A stretch of DNA of 64,000 nt from Pratylenchus scribneri (lineage: Eukaryota > Nematoda > Chromadorea > Rhabditida > Pratylenchidae). The stretch spans positions 1 to 64,000 of the forward strand of contig JAQSEB010000189.1 in assembly GCA_030063045.1 (NCBI GenBank). Direction: 5' to 3'. Positions 36,779 to 48,325 of the stretch are shown piece after piece (the stretch's first letter is position 1; the number at the start of each line of letters is the position of its first letter). Below the pieces are notes generated by a model. It was given only the letters and a program-made list of their open reading frames with translations. It was not told the DNA's origin and did not search any database. The position numbers were made by a program, and so were the translations under genes.

Positions 36779-39700
36779 ATTAAAATGCTACAGGAACAAT
36801 AATTTAAAAATAAATTTTAAAATCGATAATATATAAATATATTAGAAATAAAAAATAAGATGGTATATTAAATAATAATAAATAAAAATTATTTTTTATT
36901 TTTATTTTTATTTTAAATAAATTGAAATGGTTTAAAATTTAATTGGAAAATTTTTTAAATTTATTTTATATTATATCATGTGAAATATATAATAAAAAAA
37001 TAATATTTTTAATTAAATTTTTATAGGGTATTATAAAAAATTTAATAATTCTTACATCAAAAGAAAAATATTTAGAAGAAATATATTTAATAAATTTATA
37101 AAATGATTGAATTAATTGAATATATTTGATCGAAACACATATTAATTAAATTAAACAAAGAGCATCTCTATAAAATAGACTTATAAATTTATAATTATTC
37201 TTTTCAAACTGAATTATTGGAGGCCATTTTATTATTGAAAAAATTTGAAAAAGAATCGATATTATATTCGGAATATATGTAATTAAAAGTAATTATTAAT
37301 ATTTTTTAAATAATTTGGTGTCTGTCAGAATCGAAATTTTCTTTAGCAAAATTTCCATAGATCAAGTATGTTTGGACCATTTTTACCCATTTTTTCCTTT
37401 CAATGTTGAAAGGAATATTTATAAAGGAAAAAATCCTGTTGATGACCAAAAATTTTATAATAAATAAATTTTAATTTATTATTTATTAAGATATAAAAGT
37501 TCAGAATAAATTTTGCTAATTATTTTAAATTATAAGCCAAAAGTTATAAGCATCAGGAGACACCCAATTGGAAAGATGCAACCATTATCAGTCTCCACAT
37601 GTGCATCAAGAAATTTCGGGGGTAAACACAAATTTTGAAAACAATTTAAAAAAAAAACAATGGATTAGAACTGGATAAACTAATTATTAAAAATATAATT
37701 ATATTGAAAAATTATAAAATAAATTTCTTTTTATTCTATATAAATAGAATTATAAATAATTCTTTAAAAATTTAAATTTCTTAAATAAAAATTTTTACTG
37801 AAAATGAAAAAATAATCAAGAATAATAATAAATTTTATTTATAATAAATTTTAGAAATTTGTTAAAAAACGAAATCAAGAATCAAAGAAAAAAGAATATT
37901 GGCTGAAAATAATTCTATGAAAAATTGGTTTAAATCATGTTTCTTTGTTAAAATTCTTATAATAAAAAACTTCATAATCCTTACTTTTAAAATTATACGC
38001 TCATAACAATAATTTATTTTAAAAATTAATTAAGCAAAGATTAAATTTATTTTAATATAATTAATAATAATTTTATTAACGAATAAAAAATTCAGATTTT
38101 TAAAATTAATTAATTTTTAAATAAATTTTAAGAGTAAAATATATTTAAATATACTACTCTAATAATAAACATTATTTTAAAAATTTATTAAAAAACTGAT
38201 GTAATAAATTGGAGACTCTAATAACAAACATTATTTTAAAAATTTATTAAAAAACTGATGTAATAAATTGGAGCTCCTCCGAATATTAAATTTATATATT
38301 AGTATAATATGCAATCCTCAAAATACATGAAGTTAAAATTATAGAGACGCCAACTTTTGATGGCCAAAAGATATCTATTCGGAAAATAAAATAAAAATTT
38401 TAGAAAATTTTAAGATTAAATACATTAAAAATGATTTATATTTAAAAAAATAATTTGCAAAATTGAATTGGGAATAAATATAAAAACAATTATAAAAAAT
38501 TTAATATTAATATTAAATATAACGAATATTATATAAATAAAAAGCATAGTAAACATTGAGAAAATAAAAATAGAAAAGCTCTAAAATTGAAAAATTAGTA
38601 ACCATTATAATTTCCCGTACTATACCATTGATGACTTTCAAGCTCAGCAAAGTGATGTAAAAATTATGGAACTTGAGAAAACTTTAATAATTGCATTGAT
38701 GGAATTGAAAGCTAAACGAGAAAGAATATGAAAAAATTATATTATATAAATAAAATAATTATTTAACTAATGAATATGTGCGCCCATTATACATTGAAAT
38801 ATTTAAAAGAGATGTATAAGGAAAAAATTTATTTAAATAAATAAAAAATTTTTAGCATTATTATCAAAAAATTTTAATAATATGAATTTATAAAATCTAT
38901 TGTAAAATATTATTATGAAAAAACGTTCAGAGTGAAATTGATTGAAGCACAAAATGACTTTGAATAGGCTAGAGCAAAATCTATTGAAGTGGAAATCTCT
39001 TGAGATTGAGTCGATATTATGGAACATATTAAAAGTCAATTAAAAACGGTCTAAAAATTTTCTATTTTTGACAATGCGCAAATTTAAATTCTTAAATTCA
39101 GAATAAATATTTTTTAGTTCAAAACGAAAAATTGAATTAGGACAAAAATAATGAGGATAATAAAAAAAAAAAAATTAAAAAGAGGAAATAAATATATGAA
39201 ATTAAAAAATGAACTAGAAGAAGAAAGGGTCAATAATCAACTTCAAAAATATCAACATTAAATAATGCATTAATAAAAAAATGATTTTTAAATTTTTTCT
39301 ATCTTTGGTAGAATTTACAACCTGAAATAATTTCATTTTTTATAAAAATTATGAAATAAAATAATAATTTTCATAAATTAAATTTTAATGCTAAAATATT
39401 TATATGGAAATTTTCAAATGTGTTGAATGCTAGGAATCATTTACAAAATTTAAATTTAAAAAAATCAATATCAATCTTAGAAATATTTTTTGATATAAAA
39501 ATATTAAATATATAATTATAATAAAGCATAAATTAACAGTAAAAACAACTCAAAGAAAAAAACAATGAAATTTTTAAAGGGATATGAAAAAGAAAAATAA
39601 TAAAAAAAGATAAAATTCAAACAAATGGAGGAGTGAAAAGTTTATAAAAATCTTTTCACTCAAAGAAATTTTCTGTAATGAAAAAATTTAAAAAAATAAA

Positions 39701-40500
39701 TATAAATAATTTTTAAAATTTATAGTGAAATTACTCTGAAACAAATACTTTTAATTAAAAATTTAAAAAATAGATAAAAATTTAAATGCTAACAATTTAC
39801 TTTTTTCTACAAAAAATTAATTCATTTTTATTGTGAGCCGAGAGTAATGCTATCAGGCAACCCATCCAGTCTAATTTTCGCGAATTTGATAATAATAAAA
39901 TGAAAATGATTTAAATTAGTCCACAGAGCAACACTGAGTATAGTATTATAACAAAAAATATAAGACACTGAATTATTAAAAGATTGCTTTTCAACTTACC
40001 AATTAATCAACCATTGTGTGGTAAATTAATCAATTGAAAAAAAATTAGAGCACGGCTTCAAAGGATATAGAAATGATTATTAAAAATTTTGGGAATTAAA
40101 TTTATAAATTTTATTAATTACTTCAATTATTTTTTTTAAATTAAAAATATGAAAATAAAAAGAATCCGTAATTCAAATGTATTTATTTAAAAATTTTTTT
40201 AAGAATTAAAATAATTTTTGTAAAAAAATAAATTGACACAAAAAAGAAGGGCAAAAAAGTTAATATAATATTGCTGAAAAAGATTTCAATTGATTTTTAA
40301 TTCTGATAAAATTTAGTATCAAAATAATGCATAAGTTGAAGAATAATTATTTATCAATCTATGAGTAATATAAAATATTTTAATGTTAATATTCTGGTTA
40401 AAATATTTTCTCAAATTTTTTTGCTTTTAAAAAGATATCAATTTTGTAATAAAGGCGATTTATGGCCGTTGTAGAATGGAAAATACAAGATTTTATGTAT
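36779..40500. other. AT-rich desert, no gene recognised
   Basis: Contains the 59-bp tandem duplication at 38156. The minus frame at 38833-39039 lies in a slightly richer patch and reads as phenylalanine-rich sequence with no domain. Nothing else is supportable. Confidence 0.5.
38156..38273 (+). repeat. 59-bp tandem duplication, one mismatch
   Basis: Unit 38156-38214 is repeated at 38215-38273, beginning ACTCTAATAA and ending AATAAATTGGAG; the only difference I see is AATAATAAAC versus AATAACAAAC. A recent duplication. Confidence 0.9.
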
Positions 40501-40512
40501 AACTTCTTTTAG

Positions 40513-40626
40513 GATATGTGGATTGTAACTATGGAAAATAATTGTTCTATAAAATTGTATCTTTTTCATTCGCGACTTACTTTTCCTTATATTATTGGCC
40601 TACATCAATCCAAGTTAAAAGTATAA
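40513..40626 (+). other. Exon-like open segment, 37 codons, unknown product
   Basis: Follows an acceptor-like ACTTCTTTTAG and is open to TAA at 40624: DMWIVTMENNCSIKLYLFHS, then RLTFPYIIGLHQSKLKV. G+C by codon position is about 35%, 27% and 22%, weakly coding-like. It could be a terminal exon. No domain and no upstream partner exon are recognised. Confidence 0.28.
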
Positions 40627-42463
40627 TGAGAATAGAATCAAATATATAACGTGATTCAAAAAATGAAATTAAAACATTTTTAGGGTGAAAATTGATAAAA
40701 TTAAAATATTTTAAAAAAATATATCTTAAATAAAATAATAATTATTTTTATAAAAATTTATTAAAAATATAAGTTAAAATTATTTTTGTTAGTTCATCAA
40801 TTAGTTAATATTTATTAATTTAATAAAAATTTAGTAAAAGAATAAATGAACTAGTGATTTTGAATAAATTATTTAAAAATTAAAATTTCAAAATGAAAAA
40901 TTTCTTGTAAAATAAAATTATAAATTTTATTTTTAAAATTCTTTTAGAATTTATCAAAATGGTAAAAGAATATAATTATTTACATAAATAATGATATGAT
41001 TTTTTTCAAAATCTATTTTATTCATTTATTAACATATACATTTAAATAATAAATTTGGAGAAGAATTCAGGAAAAAAATTCCAACGGTAAAAAATTTAAT
41101 ATAAATTTTTTTTATTTTTAAAGAATAATTAAAAAAAGATTAAATGATTTTGAAAATGATAAAAAAATTTTTAGATTATTTGATGAATTTAAATTGAATA
41201 GAATCAATTCAAATTAAAAAATCATAGATGAAAAATTAATTATTCATTGATTTGAGAAATCATTTTATTAAAATAAAAATCTTATTAAAAAATTAATAAT
41301 ACATACTAAATTAATTCAAAAATCAACAAAATATTATTTTTTAAATTTTTAGGAAAGACATAAAATTAAAATATTTATTTGATAAAATATTTAAAATAAA
41401 ATAAAAAAAAATAAAATAATATCTTTATTAATTTTTAATATATAATTGACATAAATTTTTATAATTTACAATCTCTTGATTAAAAAATTAATATATACTT
41501 CTTTGAATAATTCGTTTTTTTATTTGCAGAATTTATGAAGGAAAATAAAATATATCATTGATTAAATCTTAATAGTAAAAAGTCATTCGGACTTTTCAAT
41601 TCTGGGAATTCTATATTTGTAAATAGCTATATTTGTCTTAATAAATTTATTTCCCAAATCTTGTAATAAAACATAATATTAAAGAATACATTAATTCGCA
41701 AGAATTATTTTAATCGCCTATTTCTATATTAATTTTAAAGAATTTCCAATGGAATATAATATATTTTAAAACAATTTAGTTAAATTCAATTCTAGTAATA
41801 TTTTGCAAATGACCATGAAAAAAAATAAAAAGTCACTTTTAAGCATTGAATAATTTAAAAATTTAAATAACATATTTTTATAAATTGTACCTTGGAAATG
41901 GAAATTGAATAAATTTTTAATTAAATTTAAAAGTTTATTTAAATTTCATATTGTGACAAGATAATTTTTGATTTTATGGATTACATTTTCATGCGGAAAA
42001 TTTATTGAGATTAAAATAATGAATTTAAATTTAATTCCATATATGAATAAAAATTTATAATATATCCTTATACGAAAGCTATAAATATTTTTCGATAATA
42101 TAAAAGATTTTGAAATTCCTTTGAAAATTTATAATAATTTGAATTAAGTTTGAAATCGAAATTTTTCAAACATTATTACAAAATAAATTTTTATTTAACA
42201 TTAATTAAAATTTTTTAATTTATGATGCAATAATTAAATGTAAAGAAATTGTGGTAGACTATAAATTATTTATTTTTTAAAAAATATTTAGATTGATGAA
42301 AACAAATGAAAACATAAATGATATATAATAATCTTATTTATTAATATGGACAAATTTAGATATAAAAATTTTTTCTATCTTATTAAATAATAAAATTTAA
42401 ATTTTAATGAAAATATTTGCCAAAAAGGAGATATATAAAATATATAGAGTAGAAAATTAATGA

Positions 42464-42658
42464 TCTTGGAAAAAAGTATCATTTGTTATTAAAATATTTA
42501 ATTTAAAATTTATAATTGTTCTAGTAGTCTATATTAAATTGGATTTAAGCCTCATCGAATCAGGCCTCTGGGCCGGACGAAATGCAAAGAAGAGAGATAG
42601 AAGTAGAATGGAATGCACTCATGGATCCAGATTTGATATTATTAGTTTAAATAAATAA
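42464..42658 (+). other. Longest plus-strand open segment in the AT-rich part, 64 codons
   Basis: Open from the TGA at 42461 to the TAA at 42656, unusual on the plus strand, where stops are frequent. It has a hydrophobic stretch (FIIVLVVYIKL), then a charged part: SLIESGLWAGRNAKKRDRSR, then MECTHGSRFDII. There is no ATG at the start, so it would need an upstream exon or an internal start. G+C by codon position in the rich half is about 42%, 53% and 33%, inconclusive. No family is recognised. Confidence 0.25.
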
Positions 42659-43213
42659 TTTGAATTTATAAAGAAATCAGAGATTCTGTCAACCGAATTC
42701 AATACAATCGAGAAATAGAAATTTGGAAGTTTAAAAATCTATATAAAAATATTTAAATTCCGTTTAAAATTGAATATTTAAAAAATATTAATTAAAAATA
42801 AAAAATGAAAAAATATTTAAAAAACAATATAGAATTTAAAATCATATGAATTAATATAAAAATAAAACAACGATCAATGAAATATCTTTTTTTTAAAGAA
42901 ATTATTAATTTAATTAAAATAAATTAAATATATCTGAGAAATTTAAGTATAATATGAAAATTTTTATCAAATAAATTTATTTAAAATAAAAATTAATCAT
43001 TTAATAATTCTTAGATAAAAATTAGATTTTATATTACCATTTAATGCTTTATTTTATTTACATGAGAATAAATTTGATTTAAAATTGAAAATAATTTATT
43101 TATAAAAATAATCAATTGAAAAAAAAATGTGAAAAATTCTTAATTAAAAATTTTTTTTAAATTAAAAATTAATAAAAATTATGATACCCAATTCCTCTTG
43201 GAGAAGGGTTGAC

Positions 43214-43232
43214 AGGTCGCGAAAGGTGACCT
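43214..43232. other. Small hairpin in a G+C-rich spot
   Basis: AGGTCGC and GTGACCT pair around the loop GAAAG (7-bp stem with one G.T pair), in the islet 43190-43260. No ncRNA family is recognised. Confidence 0.4.
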
Positions 43233-45478
43233 ATACGCTAGAAGGAATTTTTGAATTGTACCAGCATTTAAAAAGATAATAATGAGAATATAATACAAAT
43301 ATTTAAAGAGAAATTCCATAAGTATGTGATACATTAAAATTTCATTAATGAATCGAGCGAAAAAATTATGATAATTTTCAAAAAATTGAATAAAGCAAAT
43401 GAATAAATTATTCGAAAATAAATAAAAATAATCTCATATATAAAATCAATAATTTTTGTACAAATTAATTAAATATTTACTTAATTAAATTTATCGTAAT
43501 GAAATTAAAAACTATTCAATAAATATAAATATGGCTTTAAAATAATTTCAAATAAATAAAATAATTTTTGAATATTTAAAATATTGCTTATGATTTTTAT
43601 ATTTTGAAATAATATAAAAATTTTAAAGAATAAATTAAAATATAGTTTAATATTAATTTTTTTAATTTAATCTAATTATTATATAATTAAAATAATTATT
43701 AAATTAAAAAAAATATTCAAACTTATAATAGTTAAAATATAATTTTTAATTTAACAATTATTATTGATTTTTAATAATTGCTGTATTTAATGCCAAATTT
43801 TATATTTGAGAATGGGTTGAAATCATTGAGAATAAATTTGGGAAAATCTACTAGAAGATTATTATGGCCAAGAATTAATGGAAAAAATTCTACTACTTTA
43901 AATTTAGATAACTATAATATATAATTTTTTATTTTTTTTAAATATTTATATAATTGAAAGAAATTTATAACGATATAAAAATAATTAAAAAAGAGAAAGA
44001 GAAATGAAAAAAAAAAGATAATCTTACCTAATCGATAAAATGAAAAAAGAATATTTTAAACTATTAATCTTCTCCTATAATTTTATTTCATATTTGATGT
44101 TAAAAAATTTTTCTAGGAAAAATTTTTTGATAATTATAAAATTTTAAATTAATATGTAATTAAATTTAAATAAGATATAATATTGAAATTAAATTGTCAA
44201 TTTTAAATAAAAAAATTAAACATGAAAAATCTTAAAAAACTCGATTGTATTAAATAAATCAAAATACTTATAACTTTTTTAGATTAATCAATATGATAAA
44301 TGTATGACTACAAAATTATAATTCTGATTATCTCGAAAAAAAAATTTTTTATTAAATTAATAATTTTGTAATTCTTGTTAAATTAAAATATAAAAATGAT
44401 CATTTATTTAAAAATATCTTTATTAATCAATTATTTCAGAAATAATAATTAAAAATATTCTTTCTGCGCCAAAATATATTAATTCAAATTGATCAACAAA
44501 AATATTGAGAAAATTGCATATGAAACGAAGGCTAAAATTCTCATTCATTTCCAAAAGAGAAATTTATAATTTTCATTTTGGATTGAGAAAATATTTTCAA
44601 ATTGAATTATGAAATCATATACTAAGTAATAAGTGAATAAAAAAATTGTAAATGAAATTTTTTTGTCTTTTGATAGAAAAATAACTAATCTTGGTGAATT
44701 TATCGAGGACTTATTTTAAGCCAAATTTAAACAAAATAATCCTTGCTAAGCATTTATATTTTAAAAATTTATAATTTCATTAATTATTCAATTATAATAA
44801 AATTTTTATAATAATATTTACTGATTGAGTATAATCAAATTTTTTATTTTATATTTGAAAATTATAAAAATAAAAATATAATCGAGGTTAGAAAAATAAT
44901 TCTGAAAGATTTTTCTGATAAGTTTTTTAAAATAATTTATAAAATCCATCCAAAATTAAAATTTTAAAATTTCTCGCTTTTATTAATTAAATTATTCATT
45001 ACACTCTTCCTGTAATTGAAATTTAGCAGGTGGGAATAAAATAATGTATCAAAAGAACAAAATGAAATAAATAAAACGGTAAAAAAGAAAAAATGTAAAA
45101 ACTCATGAAATAGATCAAGTTGCCGAATTTCATTGCCATAAAGAAGATGTTTAAACTTGCATACTCCAGCAAATAATACCCCAAAAAAATTTTAGATGAG
45201 TTTTTAGGATTTTTAAAAATAATAAAATTTTCGTTGCATTTATTGTAGATATTGATTGATATAATGAGTAAAAATTATGATTAAAAAAATGTGTATAATA
45301 GAAAATAATATTTAAATTATTTAATTATAAATTTATTATTTTAAAAATGAAAGTAATTTATTAAAAATTTTGAATGAATATTAATTAAATTTAAAGTGAA
45401 TTGTATTTTCAGAATAGTCCATTATTTAATCAAATGAAATAATAAATAATATATTATATTCCGAAATGACGGTAAATT

Positions 45479-45486
45479 ATGAGAAG
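45479..45486. repeat. Target-site duplication, left (ATGAGAAG)
   Basis: Identical to 46607-46614, immediately outside the hAT end. Confidence 0.95.
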
Positions 45487-45524
45487 CAGGGACCGGATTT
45501 TTATGTCGTGAAAATCGTAAAATA

Positions 45525-45610
45525 TGTACATAAATATGTCGTAAAAAACCCCAAAATATGTCGAAAAATATGCAAAATATGTCGAAAAATGGCAAAATAT
45601 GTCATAACAT
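45525..45610 (+). repeat. Left subterminal AAATATGTC repeats of the hAT element
   Basis: About four exact AAATATGTC copies plus variants (AAATATGTAC, AAATATGCAA) next to the terminal repeat, probably transposase-binding sites. The orientation is the same as at the right end. Confidence 0.8.
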
Positions 45611-45686
45611 TTATTCGTTTATTTGAGCTTAAATTCAAAAAAATCAACAATAAATCAATTTAAATTCAAAGAAAATCAACAATAAA

Positions 45687-46377
45687 TCATTCTCGCTGCT
45701 CACAATTGCAAATAAGATACATTTCCAAATTTTCTGGGGTTAAATTTTTTCGATTATCGGCCAAAATGTTCTTATAAATTGAAAAAGATTTCTCCATCTC
45801 CACATCGCATGATGTCATTGGAGCAAATTTAAATGCCGAAATTAAATTTGGCGCCATTTCCAAATCGGCTTCTCCACCAGTCAACACTTTGGCAATGTCA
45901 ATCATTTTTGTAAAGCCAGGGTTTTTTGATTTAACTTGTTCCAATTTTTGCTGAATTGACTCTCCAATTGGTCCGACAGCTTTTGAAATTGCTTCATTTA
46001 CTGAGGCATCGATAGAAAGTAATTGAAAGAAGAATTTTGGAGTTTATTGAAAGGGATGTTTGCGCCAACAAGCGCATCACAAAGATCTTCAATAAATGGA
46101 TCGGATTGTTCAACATTTGCAAATGAAGTATGAAGAAATTGTTGTTCTTTTTTATTTTCTAGCCATTGTTCGAGACGTTCTGTATGTTTATTAGTTCCGA
46201 CATGCTGCGCTATTTGAGAGTATTTCGTGAAAGAAACCTTGAAAAAATAGATAAAATAATAATAATGTTTTAATTTAAAAATGCTAAAACCTGCTGATTG
46301 CATGGTTGACATAAAATAATTTTACCATTTGTTGTAAAAACGCCTTCGGGAAATTTCGAAATCCAAGTTTTTAACAT
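45687..46377 (-). pseudogene. hAT transposase remnant (zinc finger and dimerisation ends)
   Basis: Exon 1 (46377-46291, 29 codons, MLKTWISKFPEGVF...) supplies the Cys pair CQPC. A 53-nt intron follows, 46290-46238 (GTTTTAGC to TTTTTTCAAG). Exon 2 begins VSFTKYSQIAQHVGTNKH, completing a BED-like C-x2-C...H-x5-H DNA-binding finger, and continues to DLCDALVGANIPF before running out of frame at TAA (45998-46000). The other end, in a different frame (from about 46015 down to the TGA at 45687), carries the hAT C-terminal dimerisation signature FAPMTSCDVEMEKSFS and LADNRKNLTPENLEMYL. hAT transposases are usually 500-700 residues; here about 210 remain, and the RNase-H-like catalytic core is deleted with a frame change at the join. 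It is inactive. TGG for Trp and a TGA stop fit the standard code. Confidence 0.9.
46238..46290 (-). other. 53-nt intron in the transposase gene
   Basis: A GT...AG intron with a pyrimidine-rich 3' end (CTATTTTTTCAAG). Removing it restores a continuous zinc-finger frame, so it is well supported. It is the only intron in the window I would assert, and it shows that very short introns are acceptable to the element's host. Confidence 0.85.
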
Positions 46378-46389
46378 ATTTCTCTAAAA

Positions 46390-46500
46390 ACTTATGAAAT
46401 ATGCAAAAATATGTCAAAAATATGTCGCAAATTATCAAAATATGTCACAAAACATAAATATGTCGAAAATCTCAAAATATGTCAAAATATGTCAAATTAT
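46390..46500 (+). repeat. Right subterminal AAATATGTC repeats of the hAT element
   Basis: About six AAATATGTC copies, in the same orientation as those at the left end and not inverted with the terminal repeats. Confidence 0.8.
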
Positions 46501-46606
46501 CTCGTCTCACAGGCAAAATTTTGCAAAACGGACTTCATTTTTGAGCTTCTATATGCCTAGCATATACGCAAAAAAAATATACAAAAACATAAAAATCCGG
46601 ACCCTG

Positions 46607-46614
46607 ATGAGAAG
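46607..46614. repeat. Target-site duplication, right (ATGAGAAG)
   Basis: Partner of 45479-45486. The perfect match points to a fairly recent insertion. Confidence 0.95.
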
Positions 46615-47350
46615 TAAATAAATAATGAATTATTAAAAAGTGACAAATCTACTCACGATTAAAGAAATTTATTAGCATAAAATTAATATTCTAAATAATG
46701 TTAAATAATATTATATAAAATAATTCGATGTTATTATTCAATGAAAATTATATGAAAGTTATATTAAAGATGAACAACATTATAATATCGTCGACAAGAA
46801 GAAAAAATATTTTGAAATGTCCCTAGATTTGAATATCAATTTATGTTTCATAGACATCAAAATACTACATATATTAAATTTTATATATTATAAATAAATA
46901 ATTGAATAATAAGTTGTTTATCAGTATTGAGACAAACAAAATTGACAAATTTTAAATAGAAATTTACGCAATAAGGGAGCATTAGCATTTGACTCAGTAA
47001 TATATATCTACAAAGCTTTAAAATATCATTAAAAATAAATCAAAATAATATTATTACTCATAGGCATAATTTAATTTATTAAAAATAATTTTTAAAATTG
47101 TATTATTTTACAATACTTAATTGATTTCGAATATTGAAAATATGTTGATAAAAGTATGTAGCAAAACTAAAAAATAAAAATGTAATTTTTTCTTCGTAAA
47201 AAAAATATAAAAAATTGTCAAAAATTTATTATTTATCGAAAATATGGAAATTTATAAATATATTATATTTTTAAATTTAAAAAAATATACAATAACGTCT
47301 GATAAACAAAAACAAGGAAGAAAATTAGAATTTGAAATCTATTAGAATAG
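46615..47350. other. AT-rich desert, no gene recognised
   Basis: Nothing supportable in this stretch. Confidence 0.5.
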
Positions 47351-47461
47351 AGAAGAGAATTAATTTTTGATTCTCAAAAAAATGCTCTGACGCGTACTAA
47401 TGGTTCTCCTCAACAATTCCCAAGCCCAACTCCTCGCCCAAAATGGATCCATTGGGGTTGA
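47351..47461 (+). other. Proline-rich open segment, 36 codons, unknown product
   Basis: Open plus frame to TGA at 47459: RRELIFDSQKNALTRTNG, then SPQQFPSPTPRPKWIHWG. By my count G+C is about 51%, 54% and 23% at codon positions 1, 2 and 3, one of the better coding-like signals here. It has no ATG. It could be a terminal exon encoding a proline-rich tail. No domain is recognised and no partner exon was found. Confidence 0.32.
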
Positions 47462-47922
47462 ATCTAATTAATATTATTGAGAAAGTTCATTTTATATAAA
47501 TAAATAAATAAAAGAAAATTAAATTTGAAAAAATTTAATATAAAAAATAAAAATTAAAAAATTTTCATAAAAAAGAAATAAAATGCCCTCATTTATAAGT
47601 TTTAAATGGAAAAATTTTACTGGAGAATTAATAATCAATATGATAAAAAGTGAATTTTATTAATTTAAAATTTATTAATATAATTATAAAAAAAAATTAT
47701 AAAATTTCTACTAAAATTATTAATAAATAAAAAAATTAAAAAAAATCACATTTATCATGGAAATTTTTTAAAATTATAGAATTAAGATTAAATATCAAAT
47801 AAATTAAGGAAAAAGCTATTTAATTAATATTTAAAATAATAAGCAAAATTATTATTAACAAACAGATTATAGATAAAATTATTCAAACTCTTAAAAATAT
47901 CATAGAACAATAAAGAAATTGT
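47462..47922. other. AT-rich desert, no gene recognised
   Basis: Nothing supportable. The minus frame at 47824-48009 runs through the palindrome and is not a gene. Confidence 0.5.
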
Positions 47923-47998
47923 ATATATGTTACGGACAAAAGTGGAAATCGGCCAAAACTGGTTTTGGCCGATTTCCACTTTTGGCCGTAACATATAT
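47923..47998. repeat. Near-perfect palindrome, 37-bp arms, 2-nt loop
   Basis: The left arm 47923-47959 pairs with 47962-47998 with a single mismatch. The core is AGTGGAAATCGGCCAAAAC and its complement. It is G+C-rich compared with its surroundings, so it is probably an inserted foldback remnant and not decayed local DNA. As RNA it would form a long stem. I cannot define a target duplication because the flanks are TA-rich. Confidence 0.9.
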
Positions 47999-48174
47999 TT
48001 AAATTTCAAAGATATATCATCTTATAATAAATTTGAAATTTCGCAGAGAACATTAGGCTCTTGAAGTGAATAACGCATCGCCTACAAAATTAATATTGAA
48101 ATGAAAATTAAAAAAAAAAATTAAATAATTTGAAAATATTTATAACTTATGAAAATAATCCTTTAGATTATTTT

Positions 48175-48325
48175 TAACCAAGGATTCAAATGGAAAATTG
48201 AACTTCATTTGAAACTATAGATGAAAATACCAAATATGGTTCTTCATCTTATAAATGAATCAAGTGTTTAAAAAAATATATTAAAATTTGGTAATTATTA
48301 ATTAAAAATTAAGAAAAATCAAATA
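48175..48325. repeat. Dispersed repeat, copy 2 (pair with 8.4 kb); broken open frame
   Basis: Same order of blocks as 8405-8535: AAGGATTCAAATGGAAAATT, ATATGGTTCTTC, AAAATTTGG, AAGAAAAAT. On the minus strand the frame seen at 8356-8490 is interrupted by a TAA and a 1-base insertion, so if that frame is a gene this copy is a pseudogene. Confidence 0.7.

Larger units (their letters stand above)
40627..45478. other. AT-rich desert with one long open segment, no gene recognised
   Basis: Contains the 42464-42658 open frame and a hairpin at 43214. Otherwise it is low-complexity A/T-rich sequence with nothing supportable. Confidence 0.5.
45487..46606 (-). mobile_element. hAT transposon, internally deleted, 1120 bp
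   Basis: The ends are CAGGGACCGGATTTTTATG (45487-45505) and its inverted match CAGGGTCCGGATTTTTATG (46588-46606), 18 of 19 identical, flanked by a perfect 8-bp target-site duplication, ATGAGAAG. Inside, on the minus strand, are the first and last parts of a hAT transposase gene with the catalytic middle missing. Both ends carry repeated AAATATGTC, about four left and six right, in the same orientation. It is therefore a non-autonomous deletion derivative. The plus-strand frames at 45466-45663 and 46394-46621 are translations of the subterminal repeats. Confidence 0.95.
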
